DNA of 64,000 bases from Halichoerus grypus (taxonomy: Eukaryota; Chordata; Mammalia; Carnivora; Phocidae). The notes under the pieces are model-generated. The model had not been told where the DNA came from and searched no databases. It saw only the letters and a program-made list of their open reading frames with translations. A program made the translations under genes and the position numbers. The stretch spans positions 53,327,530-53,391,529 of the forward strand of contig NC_135721.1 in NCBI RefSeq assembly GCF_964656455.1. The letters are read 5' to 3'. This document shows, piece by piece, positions 1-10,144 of the stretch; positions within the stretch are counted from its first letter, which is position 1, and every line of letters begins with the position of its first letter.

Positions 1-632
1 AGGAGATATCTGCACTGTCTTGTTGATTAAAGCATTATTGACAGTAGTCAAGATATGGAAACAATCTGAATGTCTGTCTAAGGATGAATGGATAAAGAAA
101 ATGGGGTATATATTACACAATGGAATACTATTCAGCCTTAAAAAAGAAGGAAATATTGCCATTTGAGATGATCTGTATGGATCTTGAGGACATTATGCTG
201 AATAAACCAGATACAAAAAGAGAAATACTATATGTTCTCAGTTATATGTGAAACCTAAAAATGTTGAACTTATAGTAACAGTGAGTAGAATAATGGTATT
301 GTGGGGCTGGGAGCTGGGGGACATGGGGAGATGCTGATAAAAATATACAAACTTTCCATTATAAGACGAATAAATTCTGGAAACCTAATATACAACATGA
401 TAAGTATAGTTAATAATAATGTATTATATACTTGAAATTTGCTAAGAGAGTAGACCTCAAGTGTTCTTAACACACACACACATACACACACAAATAAATG
501 GTAACTGTGTAAGGTGAGGTGATGGATATGTGAGTTAGCCAATTGCAGTAATAATTTCACAATGTATACATACATCAAATCATCATATACACAATTTTCA
601 TTTGCCAGTCATACCTCAGTAAAGCTGGTGAA
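1..632 (+). mobile_element. Old L1, 3' end only
   Basis: The left edge of the window cuts into an old plus-strand L1. Bases 1-260 carry the degraded end of ORF2: the sense form of the segment that encodes the ATIAKLW / EWIKKMW / MEYYAAI region in the younger L1s here. An AT-rich 3'UTR follows, with a CA run near 468-493 and a short A-run at about 628-632. The reading frame is full of stops and indels, so this is a fossil. Subfamily not determined; it resembles the older mammalian L1M group more than the young carnivoran L1s nearby. Confidence 0.8.
468..493. repeat. (CA)n microsatellite, interrupted
   Basis: Two CA runs separated by a single TA step, inside the 3'UTR of the old L1. The short 102-aa open frame across it on the minus strand has a Val-Cys run that is only this repeat translated. 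Confidence 0.85.
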
Positions 633-1793
633 AAACTGTAACTCAGATCATGATGATGATCTAACCCAGCTAACCCTTAGAAACTATGAACCAATAAAGG
701 AATGTTGTTTGAAGTTACTAGGTTTGGGGGTAATTTCTTACACAGCAATTGATAATTAACAGTTCCACTGGAATGTAAGCTTAATGGGGAAAGGGACTTA
801 ATCCGTCTTGTTTGGCATTCTCTCCCAGGAAGGTAGAATGCCTGGCACACAGAGACATTCAATAAACTTTGAGCTTAAATGACTAATGAATACTGGGGTG
901 GTGTGGAGGACACTAGTTTTCTCAAAATAAATGGGATGGAAGCCTGAGCCAGTGTTGATGTTTAAAGCTAAGGCAGTTCATAAGGTCAAAGGTGACTGCA
1001 GAAGTCTCAGGAGTACTCAAGTAACAGACATTCTGTTAATACTAGGCTCATAGTAGTAATCTCTTAACAACAAGTATCAATGCTGGTCTGTGTTGCTTAG
1101 TAAAACTTCAGAGTGCCTGGACAAGCTCAAGCAGAGGGTTGGGGGTGGGGGGGTGGGAAACATTACTTGGTCACTGTATGCATTTGGAAGAATGACTCAA
1201 ACCTCCCACACTTTCCTCATTTGTAATGACCTCACCGGGCTGTTAGTAATATATAGAATAAAATACATAGTGGGCTATGGTTTATTCTCAATAAATGGTA
1301 GTCTCTTTCTCCTCAGGGAGTTTATTATATGAGGAGGTAAGATTCACACATAAGAAGGAAAACTAACATGGGGTGTAATGTTTGTAATGTTATGTTAAGT
1401 ACCTGGTATTTTTGAGGCAGGAGTTATAATGGAATAATTAATTATTTTCTGTTTCTTCCTTCTGTAGTGTGAGGTCTTAGGTATATTTTTGTTACTTGGG
1501 AATACCACCAGAAAACTCAATTTTTCCTCATTAATGGTAGAAAGAAAAAAAAGCTGCTGAAAATGATAAAGTAATCCCAACTTTGCTGGTGAGGACCTAC
1601 AAAAATGTAGTAGGGAGAAATGACAAAAGTGTAATAGATTTACTCCTACTACAGATTACATAACAGTGATAATTTCATGTGGTTGGAGGAAAATTCGCTG
1701 TTCTTAAGTCTAGCATCCATTTCCAGGAAAGACATAGCAGGTCTCAATCCATACCTTCACAGGAAGAATCACATTGAAAATAATGATTTCCTT
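633..1793. other. Non-genic spacer with an L2-like fragment
   Basis: No gene seen. Bases about 760-890 resemble the 3' end of L2 in plus orientation: 'ctggaatgtaagctt', then 'tgcctggcacac', then 'ttcaataaac', in the usual order. A G-rich run at about 1137-1158 has several GGG tracts and could form a G-quadruplex. The rest is AT-rich sequence that I do not recognise. Confidence 0.5.
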
Positions 1794-1809
1794 CTAATGG
1801 TTTACTCTA
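1794..1809. repeat. Target-site duplication of L1-A, 3' copy
   Basis: The 16 bases ctaatggtttactcta are repeated exactly at 7897-7912, immediately beyond the other end of L1-A. The copies bracket the element and follow its poly(A) tail, which reads as a T-run from 1816 on the plus strand. Confidence 0.95.
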
Positions 1810-2283
1810 TAATTTCTTTTTTTTTTTTAATTTTTTATTGTTATGTTAATCCCCATACATTACATCATTAGTTTTAGATATAGTGTTCCATGATTCATTG
1901 TTTGTGCATAACACCCAGTGCTCCATGCAGAACGTGCCCTCCTCAATACCCATCACCAGGCTAACCCATCCTCCCACCCCCCTCCCCTCTAGAACCCTCA
2001 GTTTGTTTTTCAGAGTCCATCGTCTCTCATGGTTCATCTCCCCCTCAGATTTCCCCCCTTCATTCTTCCCCTCCTGCTACATTCTTCTTCTTCTTTTCTT
2101 TCTTAACATATATTGCATTATTTGTTTCAGAGGTACAGATCTGAGATTCAACAGTCTTACACAATTCACAGCGCTTACCAGAGCACATACCCTCCCCAGT
2201 GTCCATCACCCAGTCACCCCATCCCTCCCACCCTACCCCCCACTCCAGCAACCCTCAGTTTGTTTCCTGAGATTAAGAATTCC
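1810..2283 (-). repeat. L1-A 3'UTR with two diverged tandem modules
   Basis: Plus-strand bases about 1850-2085 and about 2105-2285 follow the same plan: an AT-rich start, 'gattca', a cag(t/c)gct-type step, 'taccc..cc', a C-rich run, then 'aaccctcagtttgttt'. They look like two diverged copies of one 3'UTR module. On the L1 sense strand the C-rich runs become G-runs, a recognised property of mammalian L1 3'UTRs. Confidence 0.6.
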
Positions 2284-3977
2284 TCATATCAGTGAGGTCA
2301 TATGATACATGTCTTTCTCTGTTTGACTTATTTCGCTCAGCATAATACCCTCCAGTTCCATCCACGTTGTTGCAAATGGCAAGATCTCATTCCTTTTGAT
2401 GGCTGCATAATATTCCATTGTATATATATACTACATCTTCTTTATCCATTCATCTGTCGATGGACATCTTGGCTCTTTCCACAGTTTGGCTATTGTGGAC
2501 ATTGCTGCTATAAACATCGGGGTGCATGTACCCTTTCAGATCCCTACTTTTGTATCTTTGGGGTAAATACCCAGTAGTGCAATTGCTGGATCCTATGGTA
2601 GCTCTATTTTCAACTTTTTGAGGAACCTCCACACTGTTTTCCAGAGTGGCTGCACCAGCTTGCATTCCCACCAACAGTGTAGGAGGGTTCCCCTTTCTCC
2701 GCATCCCCGCCAACATCTGTCATTTTCTGACTTGTTAATTTTAGCCATTCTGACTGGTGTGAGGTGGTATCTCATTGAGGTTTTGATTTGGATTTCCCTG
2801 ATGCCGAGCGATATTGAACACTTTTTCATGTGTCTGTTGGCCATTTGGATGTCTTCTTTGGAAAAATGTCTGTTCATGTCTTCTGCCCATTTCTTGATTG
2901 GATTCTTTGTTCTTTTGGTGTTGAGTTGGATGAGTTCTTTATAGATTTTGGATACTAGCCCTTTATCTGATATGTCATTTGCAAATATCTTCTCCCATTC
3001 TGTCGGTTGTCTTTTGGTTTTGTTTACTGTTTCCTTTGCTTTGCAAAAGCTTTTTATCTTGATGAAGTCCCAATAGTTCATTTTTGCCCTTGCTTCCCTT
3101 GCCTTTGGCGATGTTTCTAGGAAGAAGTTGCTGCGGCTGAGGTCGAAGAGGTTGCTGCCTGTGTTCTCCTCTAGGATTTTGATGGACTCCTGTCTCACAT
3201 TGAGGTCTTTCAACCATTTTGAGTCTATTTTTGTGTGTGGTGTAAGGAAATGGTCCAGTTTCATTCTTCTGCATGTGGCTGTCCAATTTTCCCAACACCG
3301 TTTGTTGAAGAGACTGTCTTTTTTCCACTGGACATTCTTTCCTGCTTTGTCGAAGATGAGTTGACCATGGAGTTGAGGGTCCATTTCTGGGCTCTCTATT
3401 CTGTTCCATTGATCTATGTGTCTGCTTTTGTGCCAGTACCATACTGTCTTGATGATGACAGCTTTGTAGTAGAGCTGGAAGTCCGGAATTGTGATGCTGC
3501 CAGCTTTGCTTTTCTTTTTCAACATTCCTCTGGCTATGCGGGGTCTTTTCTGGTTCCATACAAATTTTAGGATTATTTGTTCCATTTCTTTGAAAAAAGT
3601 GGATGGTATTTTGATGGGGATTGCATTGAATGTGTAGATTGCTCTAGGTAGCATTGACATCTTCATAATATTTGTTCTTCCAATCCATGAGCATGGAACG
3701 TTTTTCCATTTTTGTGTCTTCCTCAATTTCTTTCATGAGTATTTTATAGTTTTCTGAGTACAGATCCTTTGCCTCTTTGGTTAGATTTATTCCTAGGTAT
3801 CTTATGGTTTTGGGTGCAATTGTAAATGGGATCGACTCCTTAATTTCTCTTTCTTCTGACTTGTTGTTGGTGTATAGGAATGCCACTGACTTCTGTGCAT
3901 TGATTTTATATCCTGCCACTTGACTGAATTCCTGTATGAGTTCTAGCAGTTTTGGGGTGGAGTCTTTGGGATTTTGT
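2284..3977 (-). pseudogene. L1-A ORF2, 3' half (thumb and C-terminal cysteine region), frameshifted
   Basis: This is the part of ORF2 after the internal deletion. Open pieces lie at 3644-4018 (starts in the junction, then [15 protein letters not shown] and [15 protein letters not shown]) and 2593-3726 ([35 protein letters not shown], then [17 protein letters not shown], the C-terminal cysteine motif). A frame change near 3705, where the plus strand reads 'ttccatttttgtgtc', separates the two. ORF2 would end at a TGA read from 2284-2286. The polymerase fingers and palm with FADD are missing altogether, so no reverse transcriptase can be made. Confidence 0.9.
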
Positions 3978-5198
3978 TTGTATTTCTTTGGTGTTGGTTG
4001 TGATTTCTCCTCTTTCATTCATGATTTTGTTGATTTGGGTCATTTCTCTTTTCTCTTTGAGAAGTCTGGCCAGGGGTTTATCAATCTTGTTAATTCTTTC
4101 AAAGAACCAGCTCCTAGTTTCGTTGATCTGTTCTACTGTTCTTTTGGTTTCTATTTCATTGATTTCTGCTCTGATCTTTATTATTTCTCTTCTCCTGCTG
4201 GGTTTAGGCTTTATTTGCTGTTCTTTCTCCAGCTCCTTTAGGTGTAGGGTTAGGTTGTATACTTGAGACCTTTCTTGTTTCTTGAGAAAGGCTTGTATTG
4301 CTATATACTTTCCTCTTAGGACTGCCTTTGCTGTATCCCAAAGATTTTGAATAGTTGTGTTTTCATTTTCATTGGTTTCCATAAATTTTTTTAATTCTTC
4401 TTTAATTTCCTGGTTGACCCATTCATTCTTTAGTAGGATGCTCTTTAGCCTCCATGTATTTGAGTTCTTTCTGACTTTCCTCTTGTGATTGAGTTCTAGT
4501 TTCAAAGCATTGTGGTCTGAAAATATGCAGGGAATGATCCCAATCTTTTGGTACTGGTTGAGACCTGATTTATGACCTAGGATGTGATCTATTCTGGAGA
4601 ATGTTCCATGGGCTCTAGAGAAGAATGTGTATTCCATTGCTTTGGGATGGAATGTTCTGAATATGTCTGTGAAGTCCATTTGTTCCAGTGTGTCATTTAA
4701 AGTCTTTATTTCCTTGTTGATCTTTTGCTTAGACGATCTGTCCATTTCAGTGAGGGGGGTGTTAAAGTCCCCCACTATTATTGTATTGTTGTCGATGTGT
4801 TTCTTTGCTTTTGTTATTAATTGCCTTATATAATTGGCTGCTCCCATGTTAGGGGCATAGATATTTACAATTGTTACATCTTCTTGTTGGATAGACCCTT
4901 TAAGTAGCATATAGTGTCCTTCCTCATCTCTTATTACAGTCTTTGATTTAAAATCTAATTTGTCTGATATAAGGATTGCCACCCCAGCTTTCTTTTGGTG
5001 TCCATTAGCATGGTAAATGGTTTTCCACCCCCTCACTTTCAATCTGGGGGTGTCTTTGGGTCTTAAATGAGTCTCTTGCAGACAGCATATCGATGGGTCT
5101 TGTTTTTTAATCCAATCTGATAGCCTGTGTCTTTTGATTGGGGCGTTTAGCCCATTTACATTCAGGGTAACTATTGAAAGATAGGAATTTAGTGCCAT
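3906..5198 (-). pseudogene. L1-A ORF2, intact endonuclease domain with truncated end
   Basis: Starts at the ATG read from 5198, 81 nt after the ORF1 stop, and is open for 430 codons. Residues 1-240 form an apurinic-type endonuclease with all expected catalytic stations: TLNVNGLN (Asn), CLQETHL (Glu), NIYAPN (Tyr), VGDFNTPL (Asp and Asn), SRIDHIL (Asp) and SDHNAL (Asp-His). Then comes a basic, helix-rich linker ([33 protein letters not shown]). After NTKEIQT the frame crosses the 0.9-kb deletion and ends in about 25 unrelated residues. The endonuclease of L1 normally nicks T-rich/A-rich target DNA. This fragment has no polymerase, so by itself it could only nick DNA, if expressed at all. Confidence 0.88.
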
Positions 5199-5279
5199 TG
5201 TATAGCCTGTAAAGTGACTGTTACTGTATATTGTTTGTGTTCCTTTCTGGTCTATGTTGCTTTTAGGCTCTCTCTTTGC

Positions 5280-6176
5280 TTAGAGGACCCCTTTCAATAT
5301 TTGTTGTCGGGCTGGTTTCGTGTTTGCAAATTCCTTTAGTTTTTGTTTGTCCTGGAAGCTTTTTATCTCTCCTTCAATTTTCAATGACAGCCTAGCTGGA
5401 TATAGTATTCTTGGCTGCATATTTTTCTCATTTAGTGCTCTGAATATGTCCTGCCAGTCCTTTCTGGCCTGCCAGGTCTCTGTGGATAAGTCTGTTGCCA
5501 ATCTAATGTTTCTACCATTGTAGGTTACATATCTCTTCTCCCGAGCTGCTTTCAGGATTTTCTCTTTGTCTCTGAGACTCGTAAGTTTTACTATTAGATG
5601 TCGGGGTGTTGACCTATTTTTATTGATTTTGAGAGGGGTTCTCTGTGCTTCCTGGATTTTGATGCCTGTTTCCTTCCCCAAATTAGGGAAGTTCTCTGCT
5701 ATAATTTGCTCCATTATACCTTCTGCCCCTCTCTCTCTTTCTTCTTCTTCTGGGATCCCAATTATTCTAATGTTGTTTCGTCTTATGGTATCGTTTATCT
5801 CTCGAATTCTGCCCTCGTGATCCAGTAGTTGTTTATCTCTCTTTTTCTCAGCTTCTTTATTTTCCATCATTTGGTCTTCTATCTCACTGATTCTCTCTTC
5901 TGCCTCATTTATCCCAGCAGTTAGTGCCGCCATGTTTGATTGCACCTCATTAATAGCCTTTTTGATTTCTACTTGGTTCAATTTTAGTTCTTTTACTTCT
6001 CCAGAAAGGGTTTCTCTAATAACTTCCATGCTTTTTTCAAGCCCAGCTAGTATCTTTAAAGTGATGATTCTGAACTCTAGATCTGACATCGTACTAATGT
6101 CCGTATTGAGTAGGTCCCTGGCAGTCGGTACTACCTCTTGTTCTTTTTGTTGAGGTGATTTTTTCCGTCTTGTCAT
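5280..6176 (-). CDS. L1-A ORF1 protein, open full-length frame
   Basis: 298 codons, start ATG read from 6176, stop TAA read from 5282-5280. ORF1p is the trimeric RNA-binding chaperone that coats L1 RNA in cytoplasmic particles. A short basic N-terminus (MTRRKKS) is followed by a coiled coil at about residues 35-125 (LEKSMEVIRETLSGEVKEL, ISEIEDQMMENKEAEKKRD). The RRM-like core follows at about 130-205 (NNIRIIGIPEEEE, HLIVKL), then the C-terminal domain at about 210-298 (YNGRNIRLATDLSTETWQARK, then RILYPARLSLKIEGE). It is a little shorter than human ORF1p (338 aa). It is the only uninterrupted L1 ORF1 here; the copies in L1-B and L1-C are broken. It continues in frame towards ORF2 with only the stop codon between. 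Openness is seen; expression is not shown. Confidence 0.9.
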   Translation of the reverse strand: MTRRKKSPQQKEQEVVPTARDLLNTDISTMSDLEFRIITLKILAGLEKSMEVIRETLSGEVKELKLNQVEIKKAINEVQSNMAALTAGINEAEERISEIEDQMMENKEAEKKRDKQLLDHEGRIREINDTIRRNNIRIIGIPEEEERERGAEGIMEQIIAENFPNLGKETGIKIQEAQRTPLKINKNRSTPRHLIVKLTSLRDKEKILKAAREKRYVTYNGRNIRLATDLSTETWQARKDWQDIFRALNEKNMQPRILYPARLSLKIEGEIKSFQDKQKLKEFANTKPARQQILKGVL

Positions 6177-7009
6177 TTTGTGCAGAGGAGAATAGATTAA
6201 TGAGAGAACAAAATGCTAGCAGGGTAACAACGTCCCCAGAAAATATACTCTAAACAAATCAGAAAAGACCTGAAGCAGTGGGAAAAGAAAGGGAAAGAGA
6301 GAAAAAAGAAAAAGAAAGAAAAAAAGAAAAAAGAAAAAGATAAAGATAAAGATAAAAACAAACAAAAACAGAACAAAACAAAACAAAACAAAAACAGAAT
6401 GTGATCAAATATGATCAGGCTGGTTTATAGATCAGTGCCACACACTAGATTTTGGGTGTATTTTCGTCTGTTAAAAGAAAGTGCCTCCCAAAATTTTAAA
6501 GAAAGAAAAACTTATATATGTACAAAAATAAGGGTTGATATGATGAAGGGATGGAATATGACTGTAAAGATGGAAATTATAAAAAATTTTATAAAAGGAA
6601 TTGATAAGTTGTTTGAAAAAAGAAAGGAGAGGATTTAAAAAAAAAAAGAAAAAAGGGAAAGAATGTGATCAGGCAGGGGAGTAGAAAAAAACCATACACT
6701 AGAGATTTAGAGAATATTTTGATCTGTTAGAAGAAACTATCTCAAAATTTTAAAGAGAGAACAACTTATATATATATATGCCAAAAATACGGGTAACTAC
6801 TATAGGGATAGAATATGACTCTAAAAATGAAAAATAAAAATGTTTTTTTAAAAAAGGGATTGATAAGATGTTGGTTGAAAAAGGGAAAAAGAAAAATTCA
6901 AAAAAAAAAAAAAGAAAAAAGAAAAAAAGACAGTTAAAAAAAATAATTTACTTTGAAAGACTAAAGAATCATGGTAAAAAAGCCATGAATTCTATGTGCA
7001 GTATTCCCC
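6177..7009 (-). repeat. L1-A 5'UTR, A/T-rich part with tandem module pair
   Basis: Between ORF1 and the CpG-rich part lies a strand-asymmetric tract: A/G-rich on plus, so T/C-rich in the L1 transcript. Two similar units follow each other. Unit 1 is about 6398-6655 and unit 2 about 6661-6940. Each has, in order: a 'gatcaggc' step, 'acactaga', 'ttttg.tctgtta', 'caaaattttaaag', 'acttatata', 'gaatatgact', 'gggattgataag' (unit 1: 'ggaattgataag'), and an A/G-rich end. The same pair occurs in L1-B and L1-C, so the duplication belongs to the family and not to this copy. Confidence 0.75.
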
Positions 7010-7896
7010 TAGCGCTGGAGTTCTGCCGTTCTCCCTGATCGGTAAACCTGGTCTTGGCTGGCTGTTCTCGCTGATCTTCTGGGGGAGGGGCCTGTTGCCG
7101 TGGTTCCCAAATGTCTTTGCTGGAGGCAGAATTGCCCCGCCCTTACCCGGTCTGGGCTAAGTAATCTCCTCAGGTTTGCTCTCCGGAGCTTTTGTTCCCT
7201 GCAAGCTTTCCGTACAGCTTTGGAGGCGGAGAGTGAAAATGGCGGCCTCCCAGTCTCCGCTCCGGAGGAGCCGAGAACTCGGCCCCACTCCTCAGTGAGC
7301 CCCCAGAGAAAAGCAGTCAGTCACTCCCGTCTCCCCGGTCTCCGGCCGCACTCCATGCTCACCCGGCCTGTGACCGCGTGTTTCTCTCTCTGGCACCCGA
7401 CCCCGGGTGGAGTCTCCAAACCCAGCAGATCCCCGCGGTGCGCTCCCGCGCCGCTCCTCCCCGGAGGAAGAAGGTGAGTCTCCCTGGATCTGCCACTTGT
7501 TGGGTCTCTGCTGGAGGAGCAGTGGCCCGACTGTGCCGTGGATCACGGTTTATGGCAACCCAGAGCTGAGAGCCCACTCCTCGGCTCCATCTCTGCAGCC
7601 GGCTTCCCCACTCCGATACCTGGGAGCTCTGCCACTCTCAGGCACCCCCAGTCTTTCTGTGACCCCGAGGGTCCTGAGACCACACTGTCCCACGAGGGTT
7701 CCACCCCCCGCTTAGCCACTGGAGTGACGTCCCTCAGCGGAGCAGACTTCTAAAAGTTCCGATTTTATGCTCCGTGGCTCTATCACTTGCCAGAAGCAGC
7801 CGATGGAGGCCCCTCCCCCGCCATCTATTCTCCCGAATATCGCCTCGGATTCACTTCTTTGCACGTCCTACCTTCCAGAAAGTGGTCGCTTTTCTC
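7010..7896 (-). promoter_or_regulatory. L1-A 5'UTR, CpG-rich promoter part (5' end truncated)
   Basis: This stretch is far richer in G+C and in CpG than anything else nearby (for example around 7120-7470 and 7660-7830). It matches 14460-15380 in L1-B and 25680-26230 in L1-C. In mammalian L1s the 5'UTR carries the internal RNA polymerase II promoter and is normally methylated. The first roughly 140 nt present in L1-C, including the YY1-type site, are missing here, so promoter strength is likely reduced. The 60-125 aa frames across it on both strands are GC-driven shadows. Confidence 0.75.
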
Positions 7897-7912
7897 CTAA
7901 TGGTTTACTCTA
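7897..7912. repeat. Target-site duplication of L1-A, 5' copy
   Basis: Exact 16-bp match to 1794-1809. Read on the minus strand, the L1 sense direction, the bases before it are 'aattt' and the duplication opens with 'agag'-like sequence, compatible with the L1 endonuclease preference for a T-run/A-run step. Confidence 0.95.
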
Positions 7913-9136
7913 AATTAACTAAGGAAAACTAATAGTAATAACAACAACAATAATAATAAGGATTTTTCTTTTTGTTATGTACTGACTAATATTCACATTA
8001 TGAGCAGCTCTTTGGAAGGTAAGGGGAAAGAATAGGTGTGAAATCATTTCAGAGATTTCCAACTTTCCAAAAGAAATTTTATTTTTAAAGGAAAATAACA
8101 GCATAATAGGAACCACATTGAAGTCAGCACAACCAATATATGGAGAAAAGGTGACCATGGCTGTCTACACATATAGGCAGGTCACTCAGGGTGGTTCAAA
8201 AATTCCATTTTCCGTAGTGGTCTGTGTGTGTCCACATGGTGACAAATGACCCAAGCAGGGCTTCTGAGGTGTTGGTGCCACCAGTGAGTGCCAGATGGAA
8301 TGTGGTGAAAGTTCTGATTTGTACACTTCAGACCAGAGGTACTTGCCAAAATGGATGGGTCCTCCTGGCCACATTTTGTAAGTACAGCCACAGGTATTCA
8401 GTTGAAACTTGTGGGTGAGAAAGACTTAACAGGTGCTGTAAATTTGTCAGACCAGGAAGCCACAGTCCATTTAGTAAATGGTAAACCCAATGGCCCAAAA
8501 GAACAAAGGAGTCTCTTTTCATCAAAATGATCGGGCTCATTCAACAAATATTGAGTACCTACTCTCTGCCAGACATAATAGAGACGGACAAGCTCTCTTA
8601 TTTAAAGAGTGCCTGAAGTGAGGGGAAAAAACCCCAAATCACGTGGGATGGTGTGGACCTAACTGTGCACTGCAACCTGATGGAAAGGAAGAGCCAGGGT
8701 CCTGGGGACAGGCCTAACCTGAACACTGTGGCATCCATTCTTCCCACAAATTCTTGAGGGTACAGCTTTTCAGCGTGAGTTTTCTGCCTCCACTTGCTCA
8801 GGCTGAGACCTTTCTTGTTTTAGAGGAAATGCAAATTTTGCTGTGGCGTTTCACAAATAAGCCAGTGATCTCAATAGAATCACTTCTAAACTGTAATCTG
8901 AATTTCATCTCCTTGAGTTTATATTTTTGGGTAGCAACTGTTGAGTCATAAAGCTAAAAGGATGTTGAGAGTTAATTTACTCACCACACTCATAACTTAC
9001 ACTATTCTAAAAAGATGAAAATATCTCCTATTACAGCAGACCTTCTTAGAAGGAGAGGCCATTGTGTCTCATAACAACATATTGTCAAGTTTTGTTACCT
9101 TCACAGTTAACTATTTTTATCATATTTAACCTAAGT
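7913..9136. other. Single-copy spacer between L1-A and L1-B
   Basis: No gene recognised. Bases about 8530-8580 ('ttcaacaaatattgagtacctac') resemble the L2/MIR 3' end in minus orientation. Short open frames at 8182-8540 on both strands overlap each other and show no family motif, so I do not call them genes. Confidence 0.5.
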
Positions 9137-9153
9137 CCCTCCAGCAGCATTTT
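9137..9153. repeat. Target-site duplication of L1-B, 3' copy
   Basis: The 17 bases ccctccagcagcatttt recur exactly at 15502-15518. The last few T are ambiguous because the L1 tail on this strand is also a T-run. Confidence 0.93.
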
Positions 9154-9935
9154 TTTTCTTTTTTTATTATTATGTTATGTTAATCACCATACATTACATC
9201 ATTAGTTTCTAATATAGTGTTCCATGATTCATTATTTGCGTCTAACACACAGTGCTCCATGCAGAACGTGCCCTCTTTAATACCCATCACCAGGCTAACC
9301 CATCCTCCCACCCCCCTTCCCCTATAGAACCCTCAGTTTGTTTTTCAGAGTCCATCGTCTCTCATGGTTCATCTCCCCCTCCGATTTCCCCCCCTTCATT
9401 CTTCCCCTCCTGCTATCTTCTTCTTCTTTTTTTTTTAAACATATAATGTATTATTTGTTTCAGAGGTACAGATCTGTGATTCAACAGTCTTGTACAATTC
9501 ACAGCACTCACCATAGCACATACCCTCCGCAATGTCTATCAGTCAGCCTCCCCATCCCTCCCACCCCAACCCCACTCCAGCAACCCTCAGTTTGTTTCCT
9601 AAGATTAAGAATTCCTCATATCAGTGAGGTCATATGATACATGTCTTTCTCTGATTGACTTATTTTGCTCAGCATAACACTCTCCAGTTCTATCCATGTC
9701 GTTGCAAATGGCAAGATTTCATTCCTTTTGATGGCTGCATAATATTCCATTGTATATATACACCACATCTTCTTTATCCATTCATCTGTTGATGGACATC
9801 TTGGCTCTTTCCACAGTTTGGCTATTGTGGACATTGCTGCTATAAACATTGGGGTGCACATACCCCTTTGGATTGCTACATTTGTATCTTTGGGGTGAAT
9901 ACCCAATAGTGCAATTGCTGGGTCATATGGTAGCT

Positions 9936-9947
9936 CTATTTTCAACT
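9936..9947. repeat. TSD of the SINE in L1-B (left copy)
   Basis: ctattttcaact occurs here and again at 10145-10156, flanking the Can-SINE. Joining the sequence across one copy gives normal L1 ORF2 sequence, as seen in L1-C. Confidence 0.9.
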
Positions 9948-10144
9948 TTTTTTTTTTTAAAGATTTTATTTATTTATTTGAGAGAGAGAGTGAGATAGAG
10001 AGAGAGCATGAGAGGGGGGAGGGTCAGAGGGAGAAGCAGACTCCCTGCTGAGCAGGGAGCCCGATGCGGGACTCGATCCCAGGACTCCAGGATCATGACC
10101 TAAGCCAAAGGCAGTCGCTTAACCAACTGAGCCACCCAGGCGCC
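9948..10144 (-). mobile_element. Can-SINE (tRNA-Lys-derived) in L1-B ORF2
   Basis: Minus orientation. On the plus strand it starts with the T-run of the tail and 'aaagattttattt', passes a GA-rich stretch, and ends with the reversed tRNA-like head 'ctgagccacccaggcgccc'. Length is about 197 bp. The head carries the RNA polymerase III A-box and B-box region typical of carnivoran SINEs. It is younger than L1-B because it interrupts it. Confidence 0.95.

Larger units (their letters stand above)
1810..7896 (-). mobile_element. L1-A: near-full-length young LINE-1 with RT-core deletion
   Basis: Sense strand is minus. In order from 7896 downwards: CpG-rich 5'UTR, duplicated A/T-rich module, ORF1 (5280-6176), 81-nt spacer, ORF2 (2284-5198, broken), two-module 3'UTR, poly(A). 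Exact 16-bp TSDs flank it. Compared with L1-C the 5' end is about 140 nt short. About 0.9 kb is missing near 3961-3977, where sequence matching L1-B up to about 11495 joins sequence matching from about 12396. No SINE has inserted in it. L1 elements move by target-primed reverse transcription; this copy lacks the FADD catalytic box and cannot do so by itself. Confidence 0.95.

Noticed and set aside
1883..2305. 140-aa Pro/Ser/Phe-rich plus-strand frame
   Set aside because: It is the antisense of the L1-A 3'UTR; similar frames occur at the other L1 3' ends.
6270..6400. Purine-rich direct repeats as a CRISPR-like or satellite array
   Set aside because: They are irregular A/G low-complexity sequence within the L1 5'UTR, with no spacer structure.
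7100..7753. GC-rich overlapping open frames (up to 125 aa) that could be a CpG-island first exon
   Set aside because: The same block recurs at 14588-15200 and 25796-26167 in the same place relative to L1 ORF1. It is the L1 5'UTR, and frames on both strands follow from high GC.
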